From Streptomyces sp. MH60 (GTDB lineage: Bacteria > Actinomycetota > Actinomycetes > Streptomycetales > Streptomycetaceae): a stretch of DNA of 64,000 nt. Position numbers and translations under genes: made by a program. The stretch covers positions 248,001-312,000 of the forward strand of contig NZ_MULI01000002.1 in NCBI RefSeq assembly GCF_002939385.1, in the 5' to 3' direction. Shown here piece by piece: positions 8,077 through 16,053 of this stretch. Every line of letters begins with the position of its first letter. The stretch's first letter is position 1. The notes beneath the pieces are model-generated. The model did not search any database, had not been told where the DNA came from, and was given only the letters and a program-made list of their open reading frames with translations.

Positions 8077-8718
8077 CTACAGCTCCGCAATCCAAGGATG
8101 CCCTGGGTGTACGCGGTCGAGTAGCTCGGCCAGGGTTTCGCGCTGAGCCGGGGACATGTATGGGACGGTCGCGTTGAAGTCTGATTGATCTTTGCGACGG
8201 GCGTGCTCGGCCTTGAACAGCAGGACCAGTTCGGGCGCCAGATACGGGATGCCGTCTCGGGTGTGGTGGATGATGTCGCTGTAGGGGAGCCGGATCCTCT
8301 CATCGCGTCGGCAGATCCAGGTGTCGCCGTCGTGCGGTTCGCGGAACACGTCGAGCAGGTAGTTGCCGGTGGCCGGATCGCGGAGCCAAGTCTGATGTAC
8401 GGCGGCCAGCACCTCCGGTGTGGCTTCCTCCCAGATCCGGCCACTGCCTACCGCGTCGAAGACGTATCCGGGGAAGCGGTCGCGGACCTCGGGAAAGCCC
8501 GCGACCGGAATCGCGATCTCGATGTCCCCGTGAGCGCGTGTTTGCCTGCCACGGAAGAGGTCCAGCGCCCAGCCCGCGGCCACGTACCAGGGCGTGCCGA
8601 TCCCGGCCAACTGCTGCGCAACCTCACTCGGGGTCCAACAAGACGACCACCTGAGGTGGAGGGCGTCGATCTCGCCGGGTGACAGTTCGATGCCGCCGCT
8701 GGGCAGTTGCTCGCTCAC
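8077..8718 (-). CDS. Nucleotidyltransferase-fold protein, ANT(2'')/LnuA-like
   Basis: 213 residues. The central block WYVAAGWALDLFRGRQTRAH, then DIEIAI, is the nucleotidyltransferase active-site signature (GW-x-DL-x-G...H-x-D-x-EI) of aminoglycoside/lincosamide nucleotidyltransferase relatives. Asp and Glu of DIEI are the expected metal ligands. The C-terminal half has the conserved LAPELVLLFKAEHARRKDQSDF motif shared by this group. It may inactivate a small molecule, but most chromosomal homologues have no assigned substrate. It sits inside the DNA that splits the ligase pseudogene, in the opposite direction, and is itself intact. Confidence 0.8.
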   Translation of the reverse strand: MSEQLPSGGIELSPGEIDALHLRWSSCWTPSEVAQQLAGIGTPWYVAAGWALDLFRGRQTRAHGDIEIAIPVAGFPEVRDRFPGYVFDAVGSGRIWEEATPEVLAAVHQTWLRDPATGNYLLDVFREPHDGDTWICRRDERIRLPYSDIIHHTRDGIPYLAPELVLLFKAEHARRKDQSDFNATVPYMSPAQRETLAELLDRVHPGHPWIAEL

Positions 8719-8772
8719 CGCAGGAACCTATCAGCAGTCTCCAAGGGAGCCCCGGCCAAGATTGATGAAGCA

Positions 8773-9304
8773 GGCCAGTTCGACGTCCTGCGCCAGGAGG
8801 GCGCCGGCCTCACCCCCTGGCCCTACGCCCGGCACCGGACCGCTCTGGAGACCCTGTTCGCGGACGCGCCCCCGGCCGTGCCGTTCACGCTGTGCCCGTC
8901 GACCACCGACCCCGCCACCGCCCGGGACTGGCTCACCTGGACGTCCGCCGACCTGGAAGGGCTGTGCTTCAAAAGGCTGTCGGAGCCGTACCGCTCCGGG
9001 ACCAGAGCGTGGGGCAAGTACAAGGTCCGTGCCACCACCGAGGCCATCGTCGGTGCCGTCACCGGATCCGTGGCCGGTGCCCGGCACGCTCCTGCTCGGC
9101 CGCCACGACGACACGGGACGGCTGCGCTCCACCGGCCGCACCGTCCCGCTCACCCGCACCATGACAGCCGCCCTCGCGGACGCACTGACCTCGACTGTCA
9201 GCAGGCATCCGTGCGCAGGGCAGACGCTCACCGCCGGTGGGGCAGCCGTGACGTCCTGGACGTCACGCTCGTCGACCCGCAGCTGGTGGTGGAAGTCGCC
9301 GTGG
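8773..9304 (+). pseudogene. ATP-dependent DNA ligase (LigC-type), 3' part
   Basis: Resumes exactly where the 5' part stops (QFDVLRQEGAGLTPWPYARH) and continues through LEGLCFKRLSEPYRSG (motif IV) and WGKYKVRATTEAIVG (motif V lysines). A frameshift at about 9080 moves the text to GTLLLGRHDDTGRLRSTGR, and a second near 9240 moves it back to WGSRDVLDVTLVDPQLVVEV. The end is cut at about 9304, where antisense sequence of a cas2 relic begins. Split, twice frameshifted and truncated, it cannot be functional. Confidence 0.8.
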
Positions 9305-9445
9305 ACTGCTGCACTTCTTCCCAGAGTGCGTCGCGGATGCGGGCGGGGGGGTGCCGACAAAGACCCCGGCGGAGATCTCCAGTAGCCAGCGGGCGAGGAA
9401 GTCGCGCACGCCGACCGGGCAGTTGGTGAGGACGATGACGGTCAC
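9305..9445 (-). pseudogene. cas2: cas2e relic (type I-E CRISPR system)
   Basis: From a GTG at 9445 the text reads VTVIVLTNCPVGVRDFLARW, then LLEISAGVFVGTP, the hallmark N-terminus of Cas2 from type I-E systems. A homopolymer of C in the coding strand near 9340 carries a frameshift; the next frame continues ARIRDALWEEVQQ. The gene is cut off there and fused to the ligase relic, so only about the first half remains. No CRISPR repeats are seen nearby. Confidence 0.8.
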
Positions 9446-9675
9446 CAGAGCTCGTCCTGTAGTCCTCGGGGCCCTCGTAGTTGGTGCCGGAGGCGACCCG
9501 GTGGCCGTGAAGGCTTTGGAGTGTGACCACGTCCCGCTCGTCGGCGGAGCCGTTGGAGTTGGTCGAATCCGGGAGCAGGAGGCGCTGGATGTCGTTGACG
9601 CACCGGTCAAGCAGGGACGTTTCGTTGATGCCGTCCCGGAGGGCGCGGCGGGTGCGTGGGCCGGTGTCCTCCTCG
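9442..9675 (-). pseudogene. cas1: cas1e relic, C-terminal end
   Basis: Upstream of the cas2 relic the text reads RRALRDGINETSLLDRCVND, IQRLLLPDS and then HVASGTNYEGPEDYR, which fits the C-terminus of actinobacterial Cas1e (the ...VxDIxxLL...GGxNY tail). One missing base near 9455 hides the original stop: restoring it gives EDYRDELW followed by TGA overlapping the cas2 GTG (GTGA), the usual cas1e-cas2e coupling. Everything before about 9675 is lost. The identification rests mostly on context and short motifs. Confidence 0.6.
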
Positions 9676-10096
9676 TCCTGCGCATCAATGCCTGCATTTC
9701 CGGGCTGTCACCCACCCTGTGCAGTTCCGCAAGCGCACGCACCGTCTGCTGTGCCAGCTTGGCTGCGTCGTTGCCCGTCTCGCAGCGGCTCAGTACGGCC
9801 TGCGCGCTGATGGCCCTGCTGGCCACCACCTGCGCACCGGTCAACCCGGCGGCCTTGCGAAGGCGCTTGAGCTCCAGGCCCAGCCAGCGCGCCGGCAGCG
9901 TAGCGGACGGCAGAGGGGCCCGGGGATCACCTTCATCCCCGGCACCGCATGAAACCTGGATACCTGCTTCCTTCGCCAGGAGTTCAGGAGTCCATGCGCG
10001 CTCCTCACGCAGTACCCGGACGGGAGAGACCAGCGCCCGAGCGGGGGAGTGTGACGGCGGAGTTTGGGGGCTTTCGGTCATGGACCGGGATCCCAA
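9676..10096 (-). pseudogene. Xre-type helix-turn-helix regulator remnant
   Basis: The frame begins MTESPQTPPSHS and contains a helix-turn-helix segment: LGLELKRLRKAAGLTGAQV, then AQAVLSRCETGNDA and LAQQTVRALAELHRV. This matches the N-terminal DNA-binding domain of Streptomyces Xre-type proteins. The usual C-terminal half is absent, because the frame runs directly into the cas1e relic at about 9675. Small insertions relative to the family (ASRAISAQ) suggest decay. There may be two merged fragments, since residues 20-45 resemble another HTH start (VRVLREERAWTPELLAKEAG). Confidence 0.5.
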
Positions 10097-10482
10097 CTCC
10101 TGCCGGAATCACACAGCCAGCCGTCGGCTGACGGGGCTCCAACCATGGTGTTCGTGGGTGTTCGTGTCCGATCATGCCGGTGCTGTCTTGCTTGTTCCGC
10201 CGCTCGGCAAGTCTCACTGCTTGCTCCGGATGCCGAGGCGCGGCTGGACGGCTACGCCCTGCCCGTATCGCGTACGAAGACGGGTTTGAGGTGCTTCTCG
10301 GGGAGGGCGTCGGGGGGCTCTCCTGAGGAACATGGCGTGAAAGGACCTCGTCCCGCCGAAGCTGTTTGTCCATGGTGGTGTAGTCGGGGGTGCGTTCCTA
10401 TGCGGTCCTGGTACAGCGGGCAGCCCCGGCGGCCGAAAACGCGACGAAGGCGACTGGGGGGTCCCGCGTGAGGATTCGGAGA
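10097..10482. other. Non-coding stretch, nothing recognised
   Basis: No frame in these 386 bp resembles a known protein, and no strong repeats or hairpins stand out. It separates the decayed HTH gene from the secreted-protein gene and probably holds the promoter of the latter. Confidence 0.5.
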
Positions 10483-10884
10483 ATGGAGCGCAACCACACG
10501 CCCGCAACACGTCGACGCCGGGGCGAGCCCCTGGCCCTGCTCGGGGCAGCGGCCGCCCTGGCTCTGGCGGGCGCCCTGGTCGAGGCGCCTGCGGCCAGTG
10601 CCAGCAGCAGCCTGTGCAATCCGGGCTGCTCCGCCGCCGCCGACTTCCAGTCACTGGGCGAGAAGCTGGTGGTGCACGACTACGACTCGGACGGCAAGGG
10701 AGCGATCGCCTTCTTGTACAACAACTACGAGTCCTACACCTGCAAGAACACCAAGGGCTACGACGCTCCGCCGGTGACCTGTGACTACGAATTCAAGGAA
10801 GGCTCACCGGTCTCATACCAGGTCTGTAACCTGGTCGACGGCGTCGCCGTCAACTGCAGCGGATGGCGTGAGGACAAGGCCTGA
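10483..10884 (+). CDS. Small secreted cysteine-containing protein
   Basis: 133 residues. A twin-basic start (TRRRRGEP) is followed by a hydrophobic core (LALLGAAAALALAGALVEA) and an Ala-x-Ala cleavage site (AASASS), so this is a Sec-type exported protein. The mature part of about 95 residues has six cysteines (CNPGC, YTCK, VTCD, QVCN, VNCS), which could form three disulfides. It resembles small Streptomyces extracellular proteins of the protease-inhibitor/peptidase-inhibitor-I36 kind in size and Cys spacing, but no firm family match is claimed. ATG 10483 was chosen for its adjacent GGAG; an upstream GTG at 10468 is possible. Confidence 0.75.
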   Translation: MERNHTPATRRRRGEPLALLGAAAALALAGALVEAPAASASSSLCNPGCSAAADFQSLGEKLVVHDYDSDGKGAIAFLYNNYESYTCKNTKGYDAPPVTCDYEFKEGSPVSYQVCNLVDGVAVNCSGWREDKA

Positions 10885-11050
10885 CCCTCACACCACCACG
10901 CTTCCGCAAGCATCCAGCCGGGTCCTAGGCTAAAGGCTGTCCCGTAAGTCGTGGTCGTTCGGGGTTCGGCGGTTGGTTGGGGATGGGGCGTGCTCCGCTC
11001 CGAGTGTCAGGAGGGGTACCAACCGCCGCCGAACCGCTCGAACGACGAGC

Positions 11051-11887
11051 TCATCCCTTGATGAACTCGATGATCTGCGGGGCGATCTTCTTCGGAGCCA
11101 TGACGACGGCGCCATGGTTGAGTCCGGGCAGAGTGCGGTGGTCGGCCTGCGGCAGGATCTCGGTGACGGCGAGGGCGGCGCGCTGGAACGCGGCCGGACT
11201 CTTGCCACCGGTCAGCACGCGGGTGGGTACGGCCACTCCTTTCCACTCCTCGGCTTCGAGCGGCTTGCCTTGCTGGGTATCGCCCATGACCGCGATGTCA
11301 TAGGGCAGAGTGCTGGCCAGCTTGGTGAGGTTTGCCCATATCTTCGGCATGAGCTTCATGAAGAACACGGCGATGCCTGGCATGCCCTGCACCCTGGTCA
11401 TGAAGTACTTGACCGCGTCGCTGTGCCGGCCCTCCGCAAGCAATGCGTTGATCTGCTGCGCGAGATCCTTGGGCGGTCCGTCGTCGCCTTCGCCGACCAC
11501 GAACGGCGGTTCGTACAGAGCGAGGCGGTCGACGTTGACTCCGGCCGCGGCCGCGCGCAGGGCGAGGACCGCTCCGGAGGACGAGCCGAACAGCGACGCC
11601 GAACCGCCGACGTGTTCGACCAACGCGGCGATGTCTTCAATCTCGCGGTCGGGGGCGTATGTACCGGCGTCACCGCTGGCACCGCGGCCGCGCCGGTCGT
11701 AGTTGATCACAGTGAAGTGGTCGGCGAGGAGAGCCGCGAGTTTGGTCGTGTCCGAGCGGTCTGCCAGTGCCGAGGCAACCAGGACGACGGCTGGCCCGCG
11801 GCCCGACTGCTCGAAGGCGATCTCGGTGCCGTCGGCGGAGGCGACACGGGCCTCGGCTCCGGCCGACTGCTCTCGCGCTGTTGCCAT
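11051..11887 (-). CDS. Alpha/beta-fold hydrolase (passenger gene in the IS5-like element)
   Basis: 278 residues, a full-length single-domain hydrolase. The nucleophile elbow is GSSSGA (Ser103 within GxSxG), an HxG-type oxyanion segment is replaced by VLVASALAD (35-43), and a late histidine lies in LPGLNHGAVV. NYDRRGRGASGD (62-73) is the typical strand before the first crossover. Homologues are usually annotated as alpha/beta hydrolases of unknown substrate. It lies between the element's left repeat and the transposase, opposite in direction. It has no frame defects, unlike the transposase, suggesting it is maintained. Confidence 0.85.
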   Translation of the reverse strand: MATAREQSAGAEARVASADGTEIAFEQSGRGPAVVLVASALADRSDTTKLAALLADHFTVINYDRRGRGASGDAGTYAPDREIEDIAALVEHVGGSASLFGSSSGAVLALRAAAAGVNVDRLALYEPPFVVGEGDDGPPKDLAQQINALLAEGRHSDAVKYFMTRVQGMPGIAVFFMKLMPKIWANLTKLASTLPYDIAVMGDTQQGKPLEAEEWKGVAVPTRVLTGGKSPAAFQRAALAVTEILPQADHRTLPGLNHGAVVMAPKKIAPQIIEFIKG

Positions 11888-12076
11888 GTTTGTCTCTCCG
11901 GTTCACGTAGGGGCCGTACTGCTGTGGGGTGCGTTGCTGCCCATGGGACCCCCGCAGTGCAGGAAACTCATCGGTGCGCCAGGCGTTCGGTGCCGAAGTC
12001 CTCGCATCTCGGAGAGAACGAACCTCACGCAGAATCGAGGGCATGGGGCGGCAGCGGCAACTGGGATGATCCAGTT

Positions 12077-12845
12077 GTGACTGGTGCGATTACGGCATCG
12101 CAGCCGTCCTGGATAGCCCCGTTCACCGGGCTGCGCCTGCGTTCCTTCGGGAAGCTGGTGACGGTTCTGCGGCGCGAGGGTACGGACGCCGTTGGTAGAG
12201 GGCGGCCGTGGAGCCTGCCTCTGCAGGACCGGACGCTGCTGGTCGCGGCTTACCGGCGAACGAACTTGACGATGCGGCAGCTCGACCTGATCTTCGGTGT
12301 GCCGAAGTCAGCCGCAGACCGGATCATCGACCATCTCGGGCCGATGATCGCGCTCCGGCCACGCATGCCTTTCGACAAGGGCACCGTACTGATCGGGGAC
12401 GGGACGCTCGTGCCCACCCGAGACCACACCACCGCCGAGCGATCCAAGAACTATCGGTACTCCACCAACCACCAGGTGGTCATCGATGCCGACACTCGCC
12501 ACGTCGTCTTGGTGGGCCGCCCAGTACCCGGCAACCGCAATGACTGCAAGGCATGGACGGAGTCAGGGGCCAAGGCTGCCGTTGGCACGACCATCACCAT
12601 CGCCGACGACGGCTATCCGGGCACCGGACTCGTGATGCCTCACCGGCGCCGCGAAGCCGAGGAGCTGCCCGACTGCAAGGAGGCCCCACAACAAATCCCA
12701 CAAGCAGGTCCGCGCCCGGGTCGAGCACGTCTTCACCCGCATGAAGAACTGGAAGATCCTCCGTGACTGCCGCCGCAAAGGCGATGGTGTCCACCACGCC
12801 ATGCTCGGCATCGCCCGGCTGCACAACCTCAACCTCACCGGATAG
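12077..12845 (+). pseudogene. IS5-family transposase, frameshifted near the C-terminus
   Basis: From GTG 12077 the frame reads an IS5-type transposase: NLTMRQLDLIFGVPKSAADR (HTH), then LIGDGTLVPTRDH (first catalytic Asp), NHQVVIDADTRHVV, PVPGNRNDCKAW and ADDGYPGTG (second Asp). An extra C near 12686 throws it out of frame; one frame over, the normal ending follows (RVEHVFTRMKNWKILRDCRR, with the catalytic Glu in VEH) to a stop at 12845. A second copy of the same family at 33752 is broken nearby but differently. Confidence 0.85.
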
Positions 12846-12927
12846 ATAGGCGGCCGGATTGATCGCCTCCCACGTTCCCGTCCGGCACAGATCATTTACG
12901 GGACAGCCCACAGGGCCTCTCATTTGG

Positions 12928-12938
12928 AACAAGTTGTT
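12928..12938. promoter_or_regulatory. Palindrome AACAAGTTGTT upstream of the VOC gene
   Basis: An 11-base palindrome with 5-base arms, 27 bp before the VOC-family start codon and 19 bp outside the IS end. The same core occurs upstream of the urea transporter at 24842. It may be an operator, but no regulator is identified. Confidence 0.3.
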
Positions 12939-12965
12939 GGAGCGGTCCTCGGCTACAGTGCGAGC

Positions 12966-13328
12966 ATGACGATCCGTCGCATCATGCCCAACGTCGTCAC
13001 CCAGGACATCGAAGAGAGCCGAAGCTTCTACAGCGACTTCCTGGGCATGGACGTGCGCATGGACGAGCCCGGCTTCTTGATGTTGGCCTCGCCGGGTAAC
13101 CCGACGGCGCAGATGACCGTGGTCTCCCCTGCCGCAGACTCATGGGACCCGCATACGGCCCATTCGACACTGGCGGTCGAAGTCGAGGACGTTGACGCCG
13201 CGTACGCCGCAGCCGAGCGCCAGGGGTACCAGGTGGTCTATCCCTTGACCACGGAACCATGGGGAATCCGACGCTTCTTTGTTCAGGCACCCGACGGAAG
13301 TGTCATCAACGTCCACAGTCACGTCTGA
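12966..13328 (+). CDS. VOC-superfamily (glyoxalase/bleomycin-resistance-like) protein
   Basis: 120 residues forming one vicinal-oxygen-chelate module pair: the opening IMPNVVTQDIEESRSFYSDF is typical, followed by FLGMDVRMDEPGF and a second half with EDVDAAYAAAERQGYQVVYP and FFVQAPDGSVINV. Such proteins bind metal or ligand as dimers; roles include glyoxalase-like enzymes and antibiotic binding. The ATG at 12966 matches the family start; an upstream in-frame ATG would add 14 residues unlike the family. It is a single gene between two IS elements, with no operon partners to hint at a substrate. Confidence 0.85.
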   Translation: MTIRRIMPNVVTQDIEESRSFYSDFLGMDVRMDEPGFLMLASPGNPTAQMTVVSPAADSWDPHTAHSTLAVEVEDVDAAYAAAERQGYQVVYPLTTEPWGIRRFFVQAPDGSVINVHSHV

Positions 13329-13440
13329 GGATGAAGCCTTGGGCAGACCAGAGGAAGACACCGGCGATGTGTAGTCCGGCCAGGTAGACGGTGGCGGTCT
13401 TCTCGTAGCGGGTGGCGATCCCACGCCACTGCTTCAGGCG
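13328..13440 (-). pseudogene. C-terminal scrap of an IS5-family transposase
   Basis: The leftward text LKQWRGIATRYEKTATVYLA, then GLHIAGVFLW, is the conserved tail of IS5-type transposases (the LKxWRxxATRYDK motif). Nothing else of the element is present; the IS701-like element begins 30 bp away. Its stop lies next to the VOC gene's stop. Confidence 0.7.
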
Positions 13441-13469
13441 ACAGCGGTGATCCTTTGAAGACACCGCCT

Positions 13470-14700
13470 AGTACTCCAGTACGGTTTCGTGATCTATCCA
13501 GCGGGCTCGTCGGTGGCCCGTCGTCGGTAGGGGCCGCGGCGGGCTGTTGCCTGGTGGTGTCTGCGCCAGGTGGACCAGTGCAGCAACTTGGCCACTGACA
13601 GGGCCGGTGGGTGGAAGACGACGGCAAACAGGTGGCGGATCGCCGGGACGGTCGTCAGCGCGATGGGGTCCGGGCTGCGGGCGGGATGGTGCGGATCGGT
13701 GGGACGGTCGGGGGCTGCGTCAGCGGCGAGGGCGGTCAGGAAGGCCAGGGCGAGCATGGCGAGGGTGAACGTGCCGGTGCGAGGAGGACCAGTTGCGGAT
13801 CTGGTAGTGGTCGAGTCCGACCTGGCCGTTGGCGGCCTGGAAGCATTCCTCCACGCTCCAGCGGATGCCGGCGACGCGGACCAGTTCGGCCAGGGGGCAT
13901 CTGGGCGGGTGACCAGCACAGGTAGAAGGCGAGTTCGCCCGTGGTCCGGTTGCGGCGGGTGAGCAGGTGGCGGTGGCTGCCGGCGCCGATGTGGATCCAG
14001 GCCCAGTCGTAGTAACGCAGGCCTTTACCGCCGTCGAGCGCGGAAGCCGTCCTCTCACCGGCCAGGCGGGGCTTGGTGGCGAAGTCCACCCCGTCGGGTA
14101 TCCCGGCAGCACGGCGGCGCTCGGGATCAGTGCACCAGGAGCGCTCGGGCAGGTAGAGCCGGCGGTCGATCAACGCCCGTCCCCGGCGGGTGGCGTAAGC
14201 GAGGAACACACCGACCTGGCTGTTCTCGATGCATCCGGCGGTGCCGGTGTACTGCCGTTGCACGCCCGCCGAGGCGGACCCCTTCTTCACGAAGCCCGTC
14301 TCGTCCACGACCAGGACACCGCCGTCGGTGTCGAGATGTTCGGCGGCGTAGGCGCGCAGGTAGTCGCGGACGGCATCGGCGTCCCAGCGGGCGCTGCATC
14401 GGCCCGGGCCGGGCGTGACCGGCTTGCTCGGCCAGCTGCCAGCAGTTCTTCTACTCAACGCCCGACAGCAGCCCGAGCAGATAAGCGCGGGCCGTCCTCC
14501 GTGACTCAACCAGCCCGAACCGGCCCGCGATCCGGGCCGTGACCCGGTCGAACATCGCCCACCAGCGGGCAGGGTCTACGCTATGGCTCGCGGCCACCGC
14601 ACGATCTTCAGGAGTCCACACAACCCCCGATGATCAGGCAGTGGCCGTACCCGTTCCCGGCCGGGTCCGCGACAAGATCGTGAAGTCAGACTGGAGTCCT
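13470..14700 (-). mobile_element. IS701-like insertion sequence with 26-bp imperfect terminal repeats
   Basis: The ends are imperfect inverted repeats: AGTACTCCAGTACGGTTTCG at 13470 and, read on the opposite strand, AGGACTCCAGTCTGACTTCA ending at 14700. Outside the left end is CTAG (13468-13471) overlapping the repeat, the tetranucleotide preferred by IS701-type elements. The single transposase gene inside is inactivated. A second copy of the right end alone lies at 15930-15985. Confidence 0.8.
13500..14640 (-). pseudogene. IS701-family transposase, broken by a stop and frameshifts
   Basis: Starts VVWTPEDRAVAASH at about 14640, continues [20 protein letters not shown] and [10 protein letters not shown], then meets an in-frame TAG where the family has Arg ([12 protein letters not shown]). 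After the stop the text resumes [20 protein letters not shown], shifts frame near 14390, and gives the catalytic segment [13 protein letters not shown] and [20 protein letters not shown]. Further shifts occur near 13890 and 13790 before the end at about 13500. At least one stop and three frameshifts make it dead. Confidence 0.85.
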
Positions 14701-15691
14701 AACCCCGAGCGACCTCAGCGGTGTGCGCGGGGGTGTAGCGCTCGCCCGCCACCTGGTCGCTCAGCGGGTCCAGCGCGGCCAGCGCCTCGGCGTCCAGGGT
14801 GAGCTCCAGCGCGGCCGCGTTCTGCTCCAGCCGGGCCGGGCTGCGGGTGCCCGGAATGGTCGCCATCGCCACCCCGAGCCGGTCGGCCTGGGCGTACACC
14901 CAGGCCAGCGCCACCTGGGCCGGGGTGGCACCCAGCCGGTCGGCCACCTCGCGCACGGTCTGCGCGACCTTCTCGTTGGCCTCGCCCGCCTCGCCGGCGA
15001 AGCGGGGGTTGGTGCGCCGGAAGTCGTTCTGGCCCAGTGTGGAGCGGTCCAGGGTGCCGGTCAGGAACCCCCGCCCCAGCGGCGAGTACGGCACCAGCCC
15101 GACCCCCAGCTCGGCCATCACCGGGGTGACCGCCTCGACGTCGCGGGTCCACAGCGAGTACTCGCTCTGCACCGCGGTGATCGGGTGCACCGCGTGTGCA
15201 CGGCGCAGCAGCTCGCCGTCCACTTCGGACAGGCCCAGATGGCGGACCTTGCCCGCCTCGACCAGCTCGGCCATCGCCCCGACGGTCTCCTCGATCTCCA
15301 CGTCCTGGGGCGCGCGGTGGGCGTAGTACAGGTCGATCACCTCGACGCCCAGCCGCAGCAGCGAGGCGTCGCAGGAGCGCAGCACGTAGTCCCGGGCACC
15401 GCGGATGCGGCGTGCCCGGTCGCCGGCGCTGCGGTCGATGCCGAACTTGGTGGCCAGCTGCACCTGGTCCCGGCGGCCGTGGATGGCCCGGCCCACCAGC
15501 ACCTCGTTGTGGCCGGTGCCGTAGGAGTCGGAGGTGTCCAGGAACGTGATGCCCAGTTCCAGGGCCCGGCCGATGGTGGCCAAGCCGCCGTCCCAGTCGG
15601 TGGCGCCATAGCTCTCGCTCATCCCCATGCACCCCAGGCCCATCGCGCTGACGGTGAGACCGGGCGAGCCGAGCGTGGTTTGGGTGATCAT
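14699..15691 (-). CDS. Aldo/keto reductase
   Basis: 330 residues, a cytosolic NADPH-dependent TIM-barrel oxidoreductase of the AKR11/AKR13 kind (YajO/Tas-like). The opening MGLGCMGMSESYG (18-30) is typical. The catalytic tetrad is visible as Asp in FLDTSDSYG, Tyr in the same loop, Lys in LATKFGI and the His-type position in YYAHR. The NADPH site appears in IPGTRSPARLEQN. The ATG at 15691 has a strong ribosome site (GGAGGAG); longer frames upstream lack one. Its TAG stop spans the boundary of the IS701-like element (which ends at 14700), so the native C-terminus may have been trimmed. Substrate unknown. Confidence 0.9.
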   Translation of the reverse strand: MITQTTLGSPGLTVSAMGLGCMGMSESYGATDWDGGLATIGRALELGITFLDTSDSYGTGHNEVLVGRAIHGRRDQVQLATKFGIDRSAGDRARRIRGARDYVLRSCDASLLRLGVEVIDLYYAHRAPQDVEIEETVGAMAELVEAGKVRHLGLSEVDGELLRRAHAVHPITAVQSEYSLWTRDVEAVTPVMAELGVGLVPYSPLGRGFLTGTLDRSTLGQNDFRRTNPRFAGEAGEANEKVAQTVREVADRLGATPAQVALAWVYAQADRLGVAMATIPGTRSPARLEQNAAALELTLDAEALAALDPLSDQVAGERYTPAHTAEVARG

Positions 15692-15929
15692 GCGCGGACA
15701 CTCCTCCTGCCCGGCGGACCGGGCGGTACCTTGAGCACTGACGAACGCCTCGGACGCTAGGACTTGGAGTGCGCTCGAAGTCAAGCCGGAGGGCCGGCCC
15801 CCGCCAGCGGGTCAGGCGCGGCGGGAGCGGGTGAAGGGGGGCAGCGGTCCACCGGCAGCAGGTCGCCACAGGGCCCGGACACCGCGTATTTCCCGGCCGT
15901 CTTCACCAGCGGGTGCTGCGGCCCAGCGG

Positions 15930-15985
15930 CCGAACCCGTTCCCAGCAGGGTCAGAGAGAAGATCGCGAAGTCAGACTGGAGTACT
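15930..15985 (+). repeat. Solo right end of the IS701-like element
   Basis: The 56 bp ending GAAGTCAGACTGGAGTACT closely match the right end of the IS701-like element at 14644-14700 and lie in the same orientation, but no transposase is attached. The aldo/keto reductase gene therefore sits between two directly repeated IS ends. The rest of the 15692-16053 gap holds the reductase promoter region and nothing else recognisable. Confidence 0.75.
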
Positions 15986-16053
15986 GGCCCGCGCGGCCGC
16001 TCAGGGAGAGCGTCATGCCCGTTGGCACGCCGGATCGCCGGGCAGGCCTGCTG

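Larger units (their letters stand above)
10935..12908. mobile_element. IS5-like element with alpha/beta-hydrolase passenger, 13-bp terminal repeats
   Basis: Perfect 13-bp inverted repeats (GGCTGTCCCGTAA at 10935-10947 and its complement at 12896-12908) bound 1974 bp. Inside are a leftward alpha/beta hydrolase gene and a rightward, frameshifted IS5-type transposase. The terminal sequence is of the kind seen on Streptomyces IS5-family elements of about 0.9 kb, so the extra kilobase is cargo or the result of two elements merging. A further imperfect inverted repeat (about 10954-10976 with 11018-11040) lies just inside the left end. No target duplication is obvious. Confidence 0.75.

Noticed and set aside
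9228..10096. One intact HTH-Cas fusion protein
   Set aside because: The frame is open by chance across an HTH relic and cas1e/cas2e relics; the Cas parts are read partly out of frame.
10973..12766. A single 597-residue transposase starting at 10973
   Set aside because: Its first 370 residues are antisense to the hydrolase; the transposase proper begins at GTG 12077.
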